NCBI RefSeq assembly: GCF_900172315.1
Contig: NZ_FWFV01000005.1
Span: 1 to 64,000, forward strand
Origin: Palleronia marisminoris
GTDB lineage: Bacteria > Pseudomonadota > Alphaproteobacteria > Rhodobacterales > Rhodobacteraceae
DNA: 64,000 nt
Direction of reading: 5' to 3'
Shown piece after piece: positions 43,480-52,131 of this stretch. Within the stretch, counting starts at the first letter, position 1. Every line of letters begins with the position of its first letter. The notes below the pieces were generated by a model that was not told the origin of the DNA, made no database searches, and saw nothing but the letters and a program-made list of their open reading frames with translations. Both the position numbers and the translations under genes were made by a program.

Positions 43480-44146
43480 CTTCCGCGACCAGACGATAGC
43501 CGAGGCCGCGATGGGTCTCGATCTTCACGCGCGATCCAGCGAGCTTCTTGCGCAGCCGGGCGACGTAAAGCTCGACCGTGTTCGTCCCGACCTCGGAGCG
43601 GTCGAACGAGAAGAGCCCGTCGAAAAGCCTCTCTTTCGAGAGGATCTGGTCGCGATGGGCCAGCATCAGCGACAGGAGCGTCATCTCGCGCCGGGTCATC
43701 TGGACCGGAGCGCCGTCGATGCGGACGGTCCTGCCGCTTTCGTCGAAGGCCAAAGCACCGATCGTCATCGCGTTGTCGGCCCGGCCCGTCTCGCGGCGCA
43801 GCAGCACGCGCAGCCGCGCCTCGAGCTCGCGCAGGTCGAAGGGTTTCACGAGGTAGTCGTCCGCCCCGCCGTCGAGCGCCTCGACCCGCGCGGTGACCTC
43901 GAACTCGGCGGTCAGCATGAGGACGGGGATCTGGTTGCCGCTTCGCCGCAACCCCTTTAGCAGATCGCGTCCGTCGCCATCAGGCAAGTTGATGTCGAGA
44001 ACGATGGCGTCGTAGGCTTGGACCGCGAGCGCTTCTTCGGCATCGTCGAGCGTCCCGGCAAGGTCACAGGCGAACCCGGCACGCGACAGCGATGTCACGA
44101 CGGCCTCGCCGACGTCCCGTGTATCCTCGACGATCAGAACGCGCAT
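43472..44146 (-). CDS. OmpR-family response regulator, TctD-like
   Basis: A 224-aa regulator. Receiver domain with acidic pocket (VEDTRD), phospho-acceptor Asp51 in AIVLDINLPDGDG, Thr in MLTAEF and Lys in DYLVKPF; then an OmpR winged helix (VQMTRREMTLLSLML, NTVELYVARLRKKL, HRGLGYRL). The ATG at 44146 follows GAAGGAGTGG; a longer frame upstream has no support. It is divergent from tctC and should activate the transporter genes when its cognate kinase senses a carboxylate. Confidence 0.93.
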   Translation of the reverse strand: MRVLIVEDTRDVGEAVVTSLSRAGFACDLAGTLDDAEEALAVQAYDAIVLDINLPDGDGRDLLKGLRRSGNQIPVLMLTAEFEVTARVEALDGGADDYLVKPFDLRELEARLRVLLRRETGRADNAMTIGALAFDESGRTVRIDGAPVQMTRREMTLLSLMLAHRDQILSKERLFDGLFSFDRSEVGTNTVELYVARLRKKLAGSRVKIETHRGLGYRLVAEDG

Positions 44147-44303
44147 CGGCCACTCCTTCTCGGAAACGACCGTATTCCGATCAGCGGGTTCGTAAAAGCG
44201 CCCAACATGCGGGCATGACAGGTTGATGACAGGTTCAAAGGTTAACGTCGCCGGACGACCGGTGGCGCGGAGGGCTGCCGATCCGAAATCCGTGGAGGGA
44301 TAC

Positions 44304-45296
44304 ATGAAAATCACGACGATCCGTGGCGGCGTTGCAGCCGCCGTTCTGCTGGCCTGCGCGCCCCTGGCGGCTTCGGCCCAGGAATTCACCCCTGAAAGCC
44401 CCGAGTGCATCGCACCTGCGAACCCGGGCGGCGGCTGGGACTTCACCTGCCGTCAGGTCGGCAAGTCGCTGCAGGACCTCGGCCTCATTCCGTCCACCAT
44501 GCAGGTCGTGAACCTGTCGGGCGGCGGTGGCGGCGTGGCCTTCGCCGAAGTTGTCAACAAGCGCAACGAGGACGACGACCTGATCGTGGCCGCCTCGTCG
44601 GCCACCGCGACGCGGCTTGCCCAGAACGCGTTTCCCGGCAACACGATGGATCAGGTGCGTTGGATCGGCTCGGTCGGCGCGGATTACGGCGTGATCGCCG
44701 TGGCAGACGACAGCGAGATCCAGACGCTTCCCGAGCTGATGGACGCCATCAAGCAAGACCCGACCTCGATCTCGATCGGCGGTGGCTCGGCCGTGGGCGG
44801 ATGGGATCACCTGAAGGTGCTGAACACCGCGCAGAAAGCCGGGATCGATGACGTGCGCAGCGTGAAGTACATCGCCTTCGCAGGCGGCGGCGAGGCGGTC
44901 ACGCAGCTTCTGGCGGGTTCGCTGCAGGCGTTCACCGGGGATCTGTCCGAGGCTCGCGGCTTCGTCGAATCCGGTGACATCCGGGTCATCGCACTTCTGT
45001 CGCCCGAGCGGCTCGAAGGGGAGTTCTCGGGCTTCCCGACGGCGCGCGAGCAAGGAATCGATGCGGTCGGCGCCAACTGGCGCGGCTTCTACGGCCCGGG
45101 CAACATGAGCGACGAGGCCTACGACTACTGGGTCAGCCAGATCGACACGCTCTATGACAGCCCCGAATGGCAGGCGATAATGGAGACCAACGGTCTCGCG
45201 CCGCTGGACCTGCAGGGCGAGGAGTTCCAGCAGTTCGTGACGGACTCGGTCCAGAACATCGAGGACCTGTCCCGCGAGATCGGCATCGTTCAGTAA
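44304..45296 (+). CDS. tctC: Tripartite tricarboxylate transporter substrate-binding protein
   Basis: A 330-aa periplasmic protein of the Bug/TctC family. Signal peptide GGVAAAVLLACAPLAASAQE; then the family core IAPANPGGGWDFTCRQVGKSL, VVNLSGGGGGVAFAEV, and VKYIAFAGGGEAVTQLLAG. The first region lines the carboxylate-binding pocket. The ATG at 44304 follows GGAGGGA. It is first in tctCBA; a 9-bp hairpin after the stop likely reduces read-through into tctB. Confidence 0.94.
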   Translation: MKITTIRGGVAAAVLLACAPLAASAQEFTPESPECIAPANPGGGWDFTCRQVGKSLQDLGLIPSTMQVVNLSGGGGGVAFAEVVNKRNEDDDLIVAASSATATRLAQNAFPGNTMDQVRWIGSVGADYGVIAVADDSEIQTLPELMDAIKQDPTSISIGGGSAVGGWDHLKVLNTAQKAGIDDVRSVKYIAFAGGGEAVTQLLAGSLQAFTGDLSEARGFVESGDIRVIALLSPERLEGEFSGFPTAREQGIDAVGANWRGFYGPGNMSDEAYDYWVSQIDTLYDSPEWQAIMETNGLAPLDLQGEEFQQFVTDSVQNIEDLSREIGIVQ

Positions 45297-45308
45297 CCAA
45301 CGCCCCCG

Positions 45309-45332
45309 CGCCCCCGGATCCGTCCGGGGGCG
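45309..45332 (+). terminator. Intercistronic hairpin between tctC and tctB
   Basis: CGCCCCCGG (45309-45317) and CCGGGGGCG (45324-45332) form a perfect 9-bp GC stem with a 6-nt loop, followed by TTCTTC. It is a partial terminator or mRNA-stabilising element that would favour the binding protein over the membrane subunits. Confidence 0.65.
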
Positions 45333-45362
45333 TTCTTCATCGTGCTTATGGGAGGACCCCGC

Positions 45363-45794
45363 ATGAGCGACCGGATCTTTGGCGGGATCGGGCTGATCCT
45401 CGCCGTCATCTTCACGTGGCAGGCATCGATCATCCAGGAAAGCTTCCTGACGGATGCCGTCGGCCCCAAGACCTTTCCCTACCTGATCGCCATCGTCATG
45501 GGCTTGGCGTCCCTCTACTTCCTGCTCAAGCCCGACCCCGAGCCCGACTGGCCCCGTGCCGGACGCCTTGCCGAGATCGGGTTCGCGGCCCTCGTGATGT
45601 TCGCCTATGCGCAGGCGCTGCCCGAGCTGGGGTTCCTGATCGCAACGGCCATCGTCGCCGGCTACCTGACGTGGCGCCTGGGCTCTCGTCCGGTCGAAAG
45701 CCTCGTCATCGGCGTCGGCACCTCAGTGGGCATCTACGTCATCTTCCGCCTCCTGCTGGGTCTCAGCCTCGCGCGCGGCCCCTTCGGCTTCTGA
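45363..45794 (+). CDS. tctB: Tripartite tricarboxylate transporter small membrane subunit
   Basis: A 143-aa protein with four hydrophobic helices, the normal size and layout for TctB (IFGGIGLILAVIFTWQASII at the N-terminus, LGFLIATAIVAGYLTWRLG in the third). It partners TctA in sodium- or proton-driven uptake of citrate-like acids. The ATG at 45363 follows GGGAGGACC. The tctA gene begins 10 bases downstream. Confidence 0.92.
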   Translation: MSDRIFGGIGLILAVIFTWQASIIQESFLTDAVGPKTFPYLIAIVMGLASLYFLLKPDPEPDWPRAGRLAEIGFAALVMFAYAQALPELGFLIATAIVAGYLTWRLGSRPVESLVIGVGTSVGIYVIFRLLLGLSLARGPFGF

Positions 45795-45804
45795 GGAGCA
45801 ACCA

Positions 45805-47346
45805 ATGGAACTGATGTCGAACCTGGCCGACGGTTTCGCCGTCGCGCTGACATGGCAGAACCTGGCGCTTGCGCTGATGGGCTGCTTTCTGGGCACGATC
45901 ATGGGCGCGCTGCCCGGCCTCGGCCCGTCGAACGGCGTGGCGATCCTGATCCCGCTGGCCTTCACCATGGGGCTGGGGGCGACGCCCTCGCTGATCCTTC
46001 TGACGAGCGTCTATTACGGGGCAATGTACGGGGGGCGGATCAGCTCGATCCTGCTGAACATCCCCGGTGACGAGCCGGCCATGATGACATGTCTCGACGG
46101 GTATCCCATGGCGCAGCAGGGTCGCGCCGGCGAGGCGCTCGCCCTGTCCGGCATCGCGTCCTTCGTCGGCGCGTTCTTCGCGACCTGTGGCCTTGTCCTT
46201 CTGGCCCCCCAACTGGTGAAAGTGGCGCTTCTGTTCGGCCCGGCGGAATACTTCGCGCTCTTTGCGCTGGCCTTCGCGACCCTCGGGGGCATCTCGTCGA
46301 CCAATCAGGCAAAGTCCGCGTTCGCCGCGGCACTGGGTCTCGGCCTCGCCATGATCGGTGTGGACACCCAGACCGGCGTGCCCCGCTTCACCTTCGGCGA
46401 AGTCCATCTTTATGACGGGATCGACTTCCTCGTCGCCATCGTGGGTCTCTTCGCCCTGTCCGAGGTCTTCATCTTCCTCGAGCATCGCGGCACCGACCAG
46501 GACATCTCGACCAAGCCGAAGATGGAGATCGGTCGCATCGTGCCGTCTTGGGCCCTGATCCGATACTGCATCCCGACCATGGGCCGCACGACCGTCCTTG
46601 GCTTCATCGCAGGTGTCTTGCCCGGAGCGGGGGCATCGCTGGGGTCTTTCATCTCGTACTCGATGGAGAAACGACTGGTCGACAAGGACGGCACCTTCGG
46701 CAAGGGCGATCCGCGCGGCGTCGCGGCCCCCGAGGCGGGCAACAACGCGGCAGCGGGCGGTGCGCTGGTGCCGATGCTGGCGCTCGGCGTTCCTGGATCG
46801 GGGACGACGGCCGTGCTTCTGGCGGTGCTGCTGTCGCTCAACATCACGCCGGGGCCGCTGTTGTTCACCCAGAACCCGGACGTGGTCTGGGGCCTGATCG
46901 CGGCGCTGTTCATCGGCAACTTCATGTTGCTGGCAATGAACATTCCGATGGTTGGTCTGTTTACCCGCGTCCTGCTGGTGCCGCCGCGAATCCTCATGCC
47001 GATCGTGGCGATGATCTCGTTCGTGGGGATCTACGGAATCTCGGGGTCCAGCTTCGACCTGATGGTGATGGTGGGCTTCGGCATCCTGGGCTGGGTCTTG
47101 CGCAAGCTCGATGTCCCCCTGGTGCCGGTGATCCTCGGCACGCTTCTGGGCAACGAGATGGAGGTCAACTTCCGCCGCGCGGTGAACATTGCGGACGGCG
47201 ATTATTCAGTCCTCATCTCGTCACCGCTGACGATCCTGCTATGGACCATTGCGGCCATCGGCTTCGTTCTCCCGATCCTTGTGGGCGGCCTGGTGCGCCG
47301 ACGCATGCGCATGGCGCGCGACGCTGAAGGTGGCGTGCGCGACTGA
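45805..47346 (+). CDS. tctA: Tripartite tricarboxylate transporter large membrane subunit
   Basis: A 513-aa integral membrane protein with about 12 helices. The TctA signatures are present twice as in the inverted-repeat family: GALPGLGPSNGVAILIPLAF near residue 37 and GVLPGAGASLGSFISYSMEK near 270, as well as YYGAMYGGRISSILLNIPGDEP and the second half AALVPMLALGVPGSGTTAVLL-like segment. It forms the channel with TctB; TctC delivers the substrate. The ribosome site is GAGGAGC. Confidence 0.94.
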   Translation: MELMSNLADGFAVALTWQNLALALMGCFLGTIMGALPGLGPSNGVAILIPLAFTMGLGATPSLILLTSVYYGAMYGGRISSILLNIPGDEPAMMTCLDGYPMAQQGRAGEALALSGIASFVGAFFATCGLVLLAPQLVKVALLFGPAEYFALFALAFATLGGISSTNQAKSAFAAALGLGLAMIGVDTQTGVPRFTFGEVHLYDGIDFLVAIVGLFALSEVFIFLEHRGTDQDISTKPKMEIGRIVPSWALIRYCIPTMGRTTVLGFIAGVLPGAGASLGSFISYSMEKRLVDKDGTFGKGDPRGVAAPEAGNNAAAGGALVPMLALGVPGSGTTAVLLAVLLSLNITPGPLLFTQNPDVVWGLIAALFIGNFMLLAMNIPMVGLFTRVLLVPPRILMPIVAMISFVGIYGISGSSFDLMVMVGFGILGWVLRKLDVPLVPVILGTLLGNEMEVNFRRAVNIADGDYSVLISSPLTILLWTIAAIGFVLPILVGGLVRRRMRMARDAEGGVRD

Positions 47347-47389
47347 GGTCAATCTGACCTCATGGCCCGGAGAGCGATTTTCCGGGCCA
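47344..47389 (+). terminator. Two consecutive hairpins at the end of tctA
   Basis: TGAGGTCA-ATC-TGACCTCA (47344-47362) overlaps the stop codon. TGGCCCGGA (47363-47371) then pairs with TCCGGGCCA (47381-47389), a 9-bp stem. There is no clear T-run, so the effect may be mRNA 3'-end protection or Rho-assisted ending. Nothing recognisable follows until 47588. Confidence 0.5.
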
Positions 47390-47587
47390 CTTCGGCAGCT
47401 ACGAGTGGACCTTTGGAGGCGATGTTCGCGCGGACGTGGGCGCTGGCAGTCGGTACGAGTCGGCGATGGGCTGCCGCTGCGAGATGCATAGACGCCGGGA
47501 CCGCGGTCACAGTCATCGTTCTAATTCATCGACACGTGAAGCGGCCATGCCTGGGCAATTCCGTTTGAACGGCATCGTTCCGCCCGC

Positions 47588-48928
47588 TCAGCCAAGGAAG
47601 ACCTTGCTCTGCGGATATCCGATCCGAGGCTTCGAACGGGTCGCCAGGAAGAAGCCCAGAGTCAGCGGACCCACGCGCCCAATAAACATGACGGCAATGA
47701 TGACGGCCCGTCCAAACTCATCGAGTTCCCCGGTTGCGCCACGTGAAAGGCCGACCGTGCCGAAGGCGGACGTGACCTCGAATGCGAGGTCGAGAAAGTT
47801 GCCGTCATGCGAAATCGTGATCAGGAAGATGGCCGTGAATACGGTGAGCATGCTGACCATCGCGAGCGCCAGGACCTTCATCACTTCGTCCGTCCCAAGC
47901 CTGCGTCCGAAGACATGAAGCTGCGCCCGACGTCGGAAGAATGCGGTCGTGGCCAGAAGCAACACGATGAAGGTGGTGACCTTGATGCCGCCGGCCGTGG
48001 AGGTGCTGCCTCCCCCGATCACCATTAGCGACATGAACATCATGGCGGTGCTGTCGTGGATGGCCGTGATGTCGACAGTGTTGAACCCGGCGGTGCGCGG
48101 CGTCACTCCCTGGAACCAACTGGCCCAGAGACGATCCGTGATGCTGTCGAGTCCGCCGAGCGTGCGGGGGTTGGTCCATTCCAATGCTGCGAAGCACAGC
48201 ACCGACCAGACGATCAGCCCTGACGTGCCTACGATCATCAGCTTGGTGTGAAGCGAGAAGCTCCGCCAAGTGCGCTTGGTATAGAGTTCGGTGACGACGA
48301 TGAAGCCAAGGCCCCCGAAGATGAAGAGAGCCGGCACTACGAGATTCACGATCGGGTCGCCGACCCATCTTGACAGACCGTCGGGAAAAAGAGTGAAGCC
48401 TGCATTGTTGAAGGCAGACACCGTATGAAACAGCGCCTGCCAAAGCCCCTCGGCCACGCCGAACTCGGGGACGAAGACGAAGGACAACAGAGCCACGCCG
48501 GCAAGTTCACTGGCCAGGACCACCTTCAGGATCCCGCGCACCAGCAGGAGTAGGTCGTAGATCGAGGTCTGGTTCAGGTCGTCGCGCAGGAAGATGCGTT
48601 GCGACATGCTTATCGGCAGGCCCAGCATGGAGAGGACCAGCACGGCGAACGTCATAAGCCCTAGCCCGCCCAGATGGATCAGCACCATCACGACACCCTG
48701 ACCGAAGATGGTGAGTTGGCTACCGGGATCGAATACGACCAGGCCGGTCACGGTGACGGCCGAGGCAGCGGTGAAGACAGCATCCGACCATGTGATCGGC
48801 ATCGTGGTGGCGAGCGGCAGCTTCAGCAGCACAGCCCCGGCCACGATCAGCGCCGCGTAGAGCGACGCGAGGATTGCCGGCGGCGGGACGTCGACGCGGA
48901 TGCGCCCCCTGAGCCACTTGGGGCGCAT
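47588..48928 (-). CDS. ktrB: KtrB-type potassium uptake channel subunit
   Basis: A 446-aa membrane protein of the Trk/Ktr/HKT superfamily with four pore repeats. Selectivity-filter segments are visible: AVTVTGL, HTVSAFNNAGF, GVTPRTAGFN and EVTSAFGTVGLS, each with the key Gly. The N-terminal MRPKWLRGRIRVDVPP precedes the first helix. It forms the translocating subunit gated by KtrA, whose gene ends 8 bases upstream in the same direction. Confidence 0.93.
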   Translation of the reverse strand: MRPKWLRGRIRVDVPPPAILASLYAALIVAGAVLLKLPLATTMPITWSDAVFTAASAVTVTGLVVFDPGSQLTIFGQGVVMVLIHLGGLGLMTFAVLVLSMLGLPISMSQRIFLRDDLNQTSIYDLLLLVRGILKVVLASELAGVALLSFVFVPEFGVAEGLWQALFHTVSAFNNAGFTLFPDGLSRWVGDPIVNLVVPALFIFGGLGFIVVTELYTKRTWRSFSLHTKLMIVGTSGLIVWSVLCFAALEWTNPRTLGGLDSITDRLWASWFQGVTPRTAGFNTVDITAIHDSTAMMFMSLMVIGGGSTSTAGGIKVTTFIVLLLATTAFFRRRAQLHVFGRRLGTDEVMKVLALAMVSMLTVFTAIFLITISHDGNFLDLAFEVTSAFGTVGLSRGATGELDEFGRAVIIAVMFIGRVGPLTLGFFLATRSKPRIGYPQSKVFLG

Positions 48929-48936
48929 GGCGCGGC

Positions 48937-49602
48937 TTAGAGACTGTCGCCGAAGCGACGCAGATTCTCACGCCGCCCCAGCAGAAGCAGCTTGTCGTCG
49001 GCGACAAGTTCCGTGCATCCCGTCTCGCAGGAGATGTAATCGCTGCCTCGCATCAAGCCCAGTGGACGCAGTCCGAACCTGTCGCTCAAGCCAACCGCAT
49101 CCAAGGCCTTCCCGTTTAGACCTTCAGGCACCCTGAAGTCCACGACATGAAACCCGTTGCCGAGGCTTACATAGTCCCGCACCAAAGGGTTGTGCAGCAT
49201 CTGCGCGATATGCCGGCCGATTTCCTGTTCGGGTTGTATCACGCGGTCAGCGCCAAGCTTGGTGAGGATACGATGGTGCGTTCGGCTCATCGCCTTTACC
49301 CACACCGTCGGCACGCCAATGAGCTTGACGTTCATCGTGCACAGGATGTTGGCTTCGAGCTCCTCGCCGATTGCGACCACCGCGACATCGTAGTTGCCCA
49401 ACCCGGCCTCGCGGAGGGCATGCTCGTCGCGTCCATCTGCGATCATGGCTTCTGCGAGTGTCTCCGCGACGCGCGCGACGTTCCGTTCGACCGTGTCGAT
49501 CCCCAGAACGTGATTGCCGAACCGCGAAAGTTCAGAGGCGACTGTCGTACCGAATGTCCCAAGGCCTATGACGGCAAAGCTGCGGTGCTTTTGTTTCGAC
49601 AT
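48937..49602 (-). CDS. ktrA: KtrA-type regulatory subunit (RCK domain)
   Basis: A 221-aa cytoplasmic protein: RCK_N with Rossmann motif FAVIGLGTFGTTVASEL and the acidic end of strand two in VLGIDT, then RCK_C (about residues 140-221). It binds nucleotides and gates KtrB. The ATG at 49602 follows GAGGCAGTC. Length and arrangement are standard. Confidence 0.93.
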   Translation of the reverse strand: MSKQKHRSFAVIGLGTFGTTVASELSRFGNHVLGIDTVERNVARVAETLAEAMIADGRDEHALREAGLGNYDVAVVAIGEELEANILCTMNVKLIGVPTVWVKAMSRTHHRILTKLGADRVIQPEQEIGRHIAQMLHNPLVRDYVSLGNGFHVVDFRVPEGLNGKALDAVGLSDRFGLRPLGLMRGSDYISCETGCTELVADDKLLLLGRRENLRRFGDSL

Positions 49603-49829
49603 GACTGCCTCGACTGACCGGCGCGAGGTAGCCGGTTTACCGATCCGGGTCAACGATGTGTGCATATGCGGCACGTCGGTGGCGGTGTTCCGTTGCGTCG
49701 TCTGTTCGCCACCCACGGCCTCTTTAGAGCATGTTGCGCGCTTTCACCGGCATGTTCGGTGTGATCGCTGGATGGCCAGCAAGGTATCTGATCGAGCTGC
49801 GACTTCGGCGATGAACAAATGAACCCTCG

Positions 49830-49913
49830 TTGGCCAAGTCCAACGCCGACCTGTCCGAGCTTCTCCAAAAGCACGATCAGGACGCTGTGCTACGCAGCAT
49901 TGCAAAAGCAGTC
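49830..49913 (+). mobile_element. IS256-family transposase relic (N-terminus)
   Basis: Twenty-eight codons starting at TTG 49830 read KSNADLSELLQKHDQDAVLR and on to SIAKAV, matching the first residues of IS256-type transposases (DLxxLLxxHDQGDxLRxIAEAVLQLxMEADV). The match stops abruptly at 49913, where the relic of a LuxR regulator begins on the other strand. Probably the stump of a deleted element. Confidence 0.6.
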
Positions 49914-49925
49914 TCAAGCTGCCCA

Positions 49926-50427
49926 TCAAGGCCGGACCAGCCCGAGATCCCGAACAAGCGTGTCAAGATATGGGAGCTGTTGCACGCATTGAGCTTTCCG
50001 AGGATGGCAGAGACGTGATGGTCGACGTTCCTTGTCGAGACAAAAGGCAGTCCGAGATCTGCCCGTTTGACAAGCCCGTCGCGAGCAGTTCCAGCGCCCG
50101 CATTTGCCGCCTAGCCAGCCCGACGGGTTTGCCCCATGTTGCCGCCTGCGGCCCTTCGGGGATCGATCGGATGCCGGCGCTCCGCAAGCTGTGGTGGACC
50201 CGGGCGGCGGTCGCTCTTGCGCCGAGGCCATCAAGGGTGTCGAGATCGGCCCGTCCGGCCGCGGCGTCGCCCTCCATGAGGGCAAGCGGTTGCTCGTAGG
50301 GCCCCCGGCGCGCAGCCCAGGCACGGGCGGAGTCAGTCCTGCGGCGCGCCGTCGATAGCCGGATGGGCTCCGCCATTCCGTCCGGGCAGATGCCAGCGAT
50401 CCCAAGCAGATGCGCCCTGAGCCACAT
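49926..50427 (-). pseudogene. Relic of a LuxR-type ATPase regulator (C-terminal part)
   Basis: The minus strand encodes the end of a large LuxR-family regulator of the AAA/TPR kind: AEPIRLSTARRR, ARAWAARRGPYEQPLALMEG, GARATAARVHHSLRSAGIRS, then the GerE helix-turn-helix LARRQMRALELLATGLSNGQISD. The frame is lost around 50030-50040; in another frame the protein resumes as VDHHVSAILGKLNAC, and in a third it ends LVRDLGLVRP. The N-terminal ATPase is absent. It is not functional. Confidence 0.7.
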
Positions 50428-50662
50428 CTCCCCCGCCGTCCAAGCGTCGCCGGTGCGCTGGGCGATGGCGACGACGCGGCATTGCGATCGAGCTCATCGA
50501 GAACCGAAGGCTATCGCGAAGACCAGCGGTGCTGCTCGTCCACGTTCACGCGGATCCATGACGATGACCATCGCGCTCTACGCGAAGCTCGGCACGCGTG
50601 AAGACGTCATGCACTTTGATCCTTCTCTGGACTGACGGCTCATCCTGGCTTTGCCTTCGCTT
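50428..50662. other. Gene-less stretch
   Basis: No reliable gene. It probably contains further debris of the LuxR gene or of the insertion that removed its 5' part. Confidence 0.35.
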
Positions 50663-50977
50663 TCATCGGTGTGAGACAACCCACCCGTAGGCGAGGCGAA
50701 GATAGCCACGAGGATCGTGAAAGCTAATCCTACCATTCCGAATGACTTTTGCAGTGGCGGGGTCGATCGGGGCTTGCACCAGACGCGCGGCACACCAAAA
50801 TTCTTTCTCTCGCTTTGTTCTGCAAAGCACCGCCCGTAGCAAAGGGCGCCCATCCTTGCCGGGCCAGCAAGGGAATTCGTAACGAGCCTTTCCGTGTTCT
50901 ATTGGCGCCAGATCGACGTCGCTGGTCTTTGGCGCTTTGAGCTGAAATGACCCGGACGCCGAAAGGGGGGTCATCAT
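50663..50977 (-). CDS. Hypothetical protein (104 aa), doubtful
   Basis: An ATG-started frame of 104 codons with lower GC than its surroundings and a basic, Trp/Arg-containing composition (RYEFPCWPGKDGRPLLRAVL). No family recognised, no signal peptide or helix, and no clear ribosome site (upstream is AATCGGCACACA). It could be a real small gene or the remains of one. Listed with low confidence. Confidence 0.25.
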   Translation of the reverse strand: MMTPLSASGSFQLKAPKTSDVDLAPIEHGKARYEFPCWPGKDGRPLLRAVLCRTKREKEFWCAARLVQAPIDPATAKVIRNGRISFHDPRGYLRLAYGWVVSHR

Positions 50978-51031
50978 TGTGTGCCGATTGACACACCGGC
51001 ATCTCGCGCGTCGCCAATCCTGACGAACGGG

Positions 51032-51481
51032 TCAGACGGAATCTTCCTTGCTCCGATGCTTTCTCCAAGTCCACTCTCCGTCTATCTCGACTTCGAGCGC
51101 GAAGCTCAGGAACGTACGGACCGCTACGACGGCCGCCAGGACGGCGACACTCTGGAGCGTCGGGTCGATGGCAACGGTGTTGATGATGTCGGCCGCGACA
51201 AGGAACTCCAGCCCCAACAGGATCGAGCGACCGAGGGAAGACCTGAAGTTGTGATACACGGCCTCCACCGGGCCCTTCTGCATTGTCCGGTAGAGGTAGA
51301 TCATGGTCGCGGCGACGGCGCCGATGACGATCGTCGCGATCCCGACGATCTCGATGGCCCTGACGGTCCAATGCAGGCCGCTGTCAATCCATCCGGCGAC
51401 GGGGTCTGATCCTTGGCCGCGCGCGCAGCTAAGTGCGAGAGGTCTTGGCCGACTTCTCCAGAAACGCAAAAAGTCCCGCAC
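51032..51481 (-). CDS. DUF1622 family membrane protein
   Basis: The core WTVRAIEIVGIATIVIGAVA, then FRSSLGRSILLGLEFLVAAD and TFLSFALEVEIDGEW, matches DUF1622, small inner-membrane proteins with three to four helices and unknown role. The start is problematic: the only common in-frame start before the first helix is GTG 51481, which lies inside the terminator hairpin of the upstream EF-hand gene. The true start may be a rare codon further in. Mature family members are about 110-130 aa, fitting a start near residue 28-35 of this frame. Confidence 0.7.
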   Translation of the reverse strand: MRDFLRFWRSRPRPLALSCARGQGSDPVAGWIDSGLHWTVRAIEIVGIATIVIGAVAATMIYLYRTMQKGPVEAVYHNFRSSLGRSILLGLEFLVAADIINTVAIDPTLQSVAVLAAVVAVRTFLSFALEVEIDGEWTWRKHRSKEDSV

Positions 51482-51499
51482 CGATAACCGGTGCGAGAC
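51468..51499 (-). terminator. Intrinsic terminator of the EF-hand gene
   Basis: On the minus strand GTCTCGCACCG pairs with CGGTGCGGGAC (11 bp, one G-T) around a GTTAT loop, directly followed by TTTTTG. It is 39 bases after the stop of the EF-hand gene and is the clearest intrinsic terminator in the window. Confidence 0.85.
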
Positions 51500-51537
51500 A
51501 ATCCCAACTTAAGCAGGGACCTCTTACGCGAGGCTGA

Positions 51538-52131
51538 TCACATGACGTCGCCGACTTCCTGAATCTCGGCCTCGACATCGTCGCCGTCAAACCAGCCTTC
51601 GAAGAAGCCTTCTTCTTCGACGGTGATGACTTGGTTCGTGTCGAGGTCGGCGCTGTCGTAGACGCCTGCGCCGTATTCCTCTTCGCTCAGAAGGGAGTCG
51701 TCATCGGCATCCCATTGCGTGTAGTAGCTGCTGTCCCAGGCAGACCCGAACTCGGTGCGATCGATGTAGCCCGACGTATCGGTGTCGTAGTCGGAGAACG
51801 GCGTCGCGTAGTCCGTGCCGTACCACCGCTCTGTGCCGGCCGTGTACTCCTCTTCGGTGATCTGAACGTCATTGTCGGTATCCCAGCTTGCGAACATGCC
51901 GGTGGCGAATTCGCCTTCGTTGAGACCCGCCTCTTCGTCGCGGTCCCAAGCGTCGAAGGTTCCGCTATCGGAAAGACCGGCGGAAACTTCGGATTCGGTC
52001 AGTTCCAGGTTACCGTCGTTGTCCCAATCGGTGTACGTAAACGATTCCGTTTGGCCAAACGAGGCTGCGGGGATCACAAGCGCGGTGGTAAGGATGGCGG
52101 TGGGAATATTGAGAAATTTGCTGAACGTCAT
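51538..52131 (-). CDS. Secreted EF-hand calcium-binding protein
   Basis: A 197-aa acidic protein with signal peptide FLNIPTAILTTALVIPAASF. The mature part holds about six EF-hand-like loops: DWDNDGNLELTESE, AWDRDEEAGLNEGE, SWDTDNDVQITEEE, DYDTDTSGYIDRTE, QWDADDDSLLSEEE and a weaker ADLDTNQVITVEE. Several have Asp at positions 1, 3 and 5 and Glu at 12, so calcium binding is expected. The ATG at 52131 follows GAAAGGAG. Its periplasmic role is unknown; it has its own terminator. Confidence 0.85.
   Translation of the reverse strand: MTFSKFLNIPTAILTTALVIPAASFGQTESFTYTDWDNDGNLELTESEVSAGLSDSGTFDAWDRDEEAGLNEGEFATGMFASWDTDNDVQITEEEYTAGTERWYGTDYATPFSDYDTDTSGYIDRTEFGSAWDSSYYTQWDADDDSLLSEEEYGAGVYDSADLDTNQVITVEEEGFFEGWFDGDDVEAEIQEVGDVM

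Noticed and set aside
49603..49716. Extra 38 codons upstream of ktrA in frame
   Set aside because: The ATG at 49602 has the ribosome site and matches the family N-terminus; the extension is not conserved-looking.
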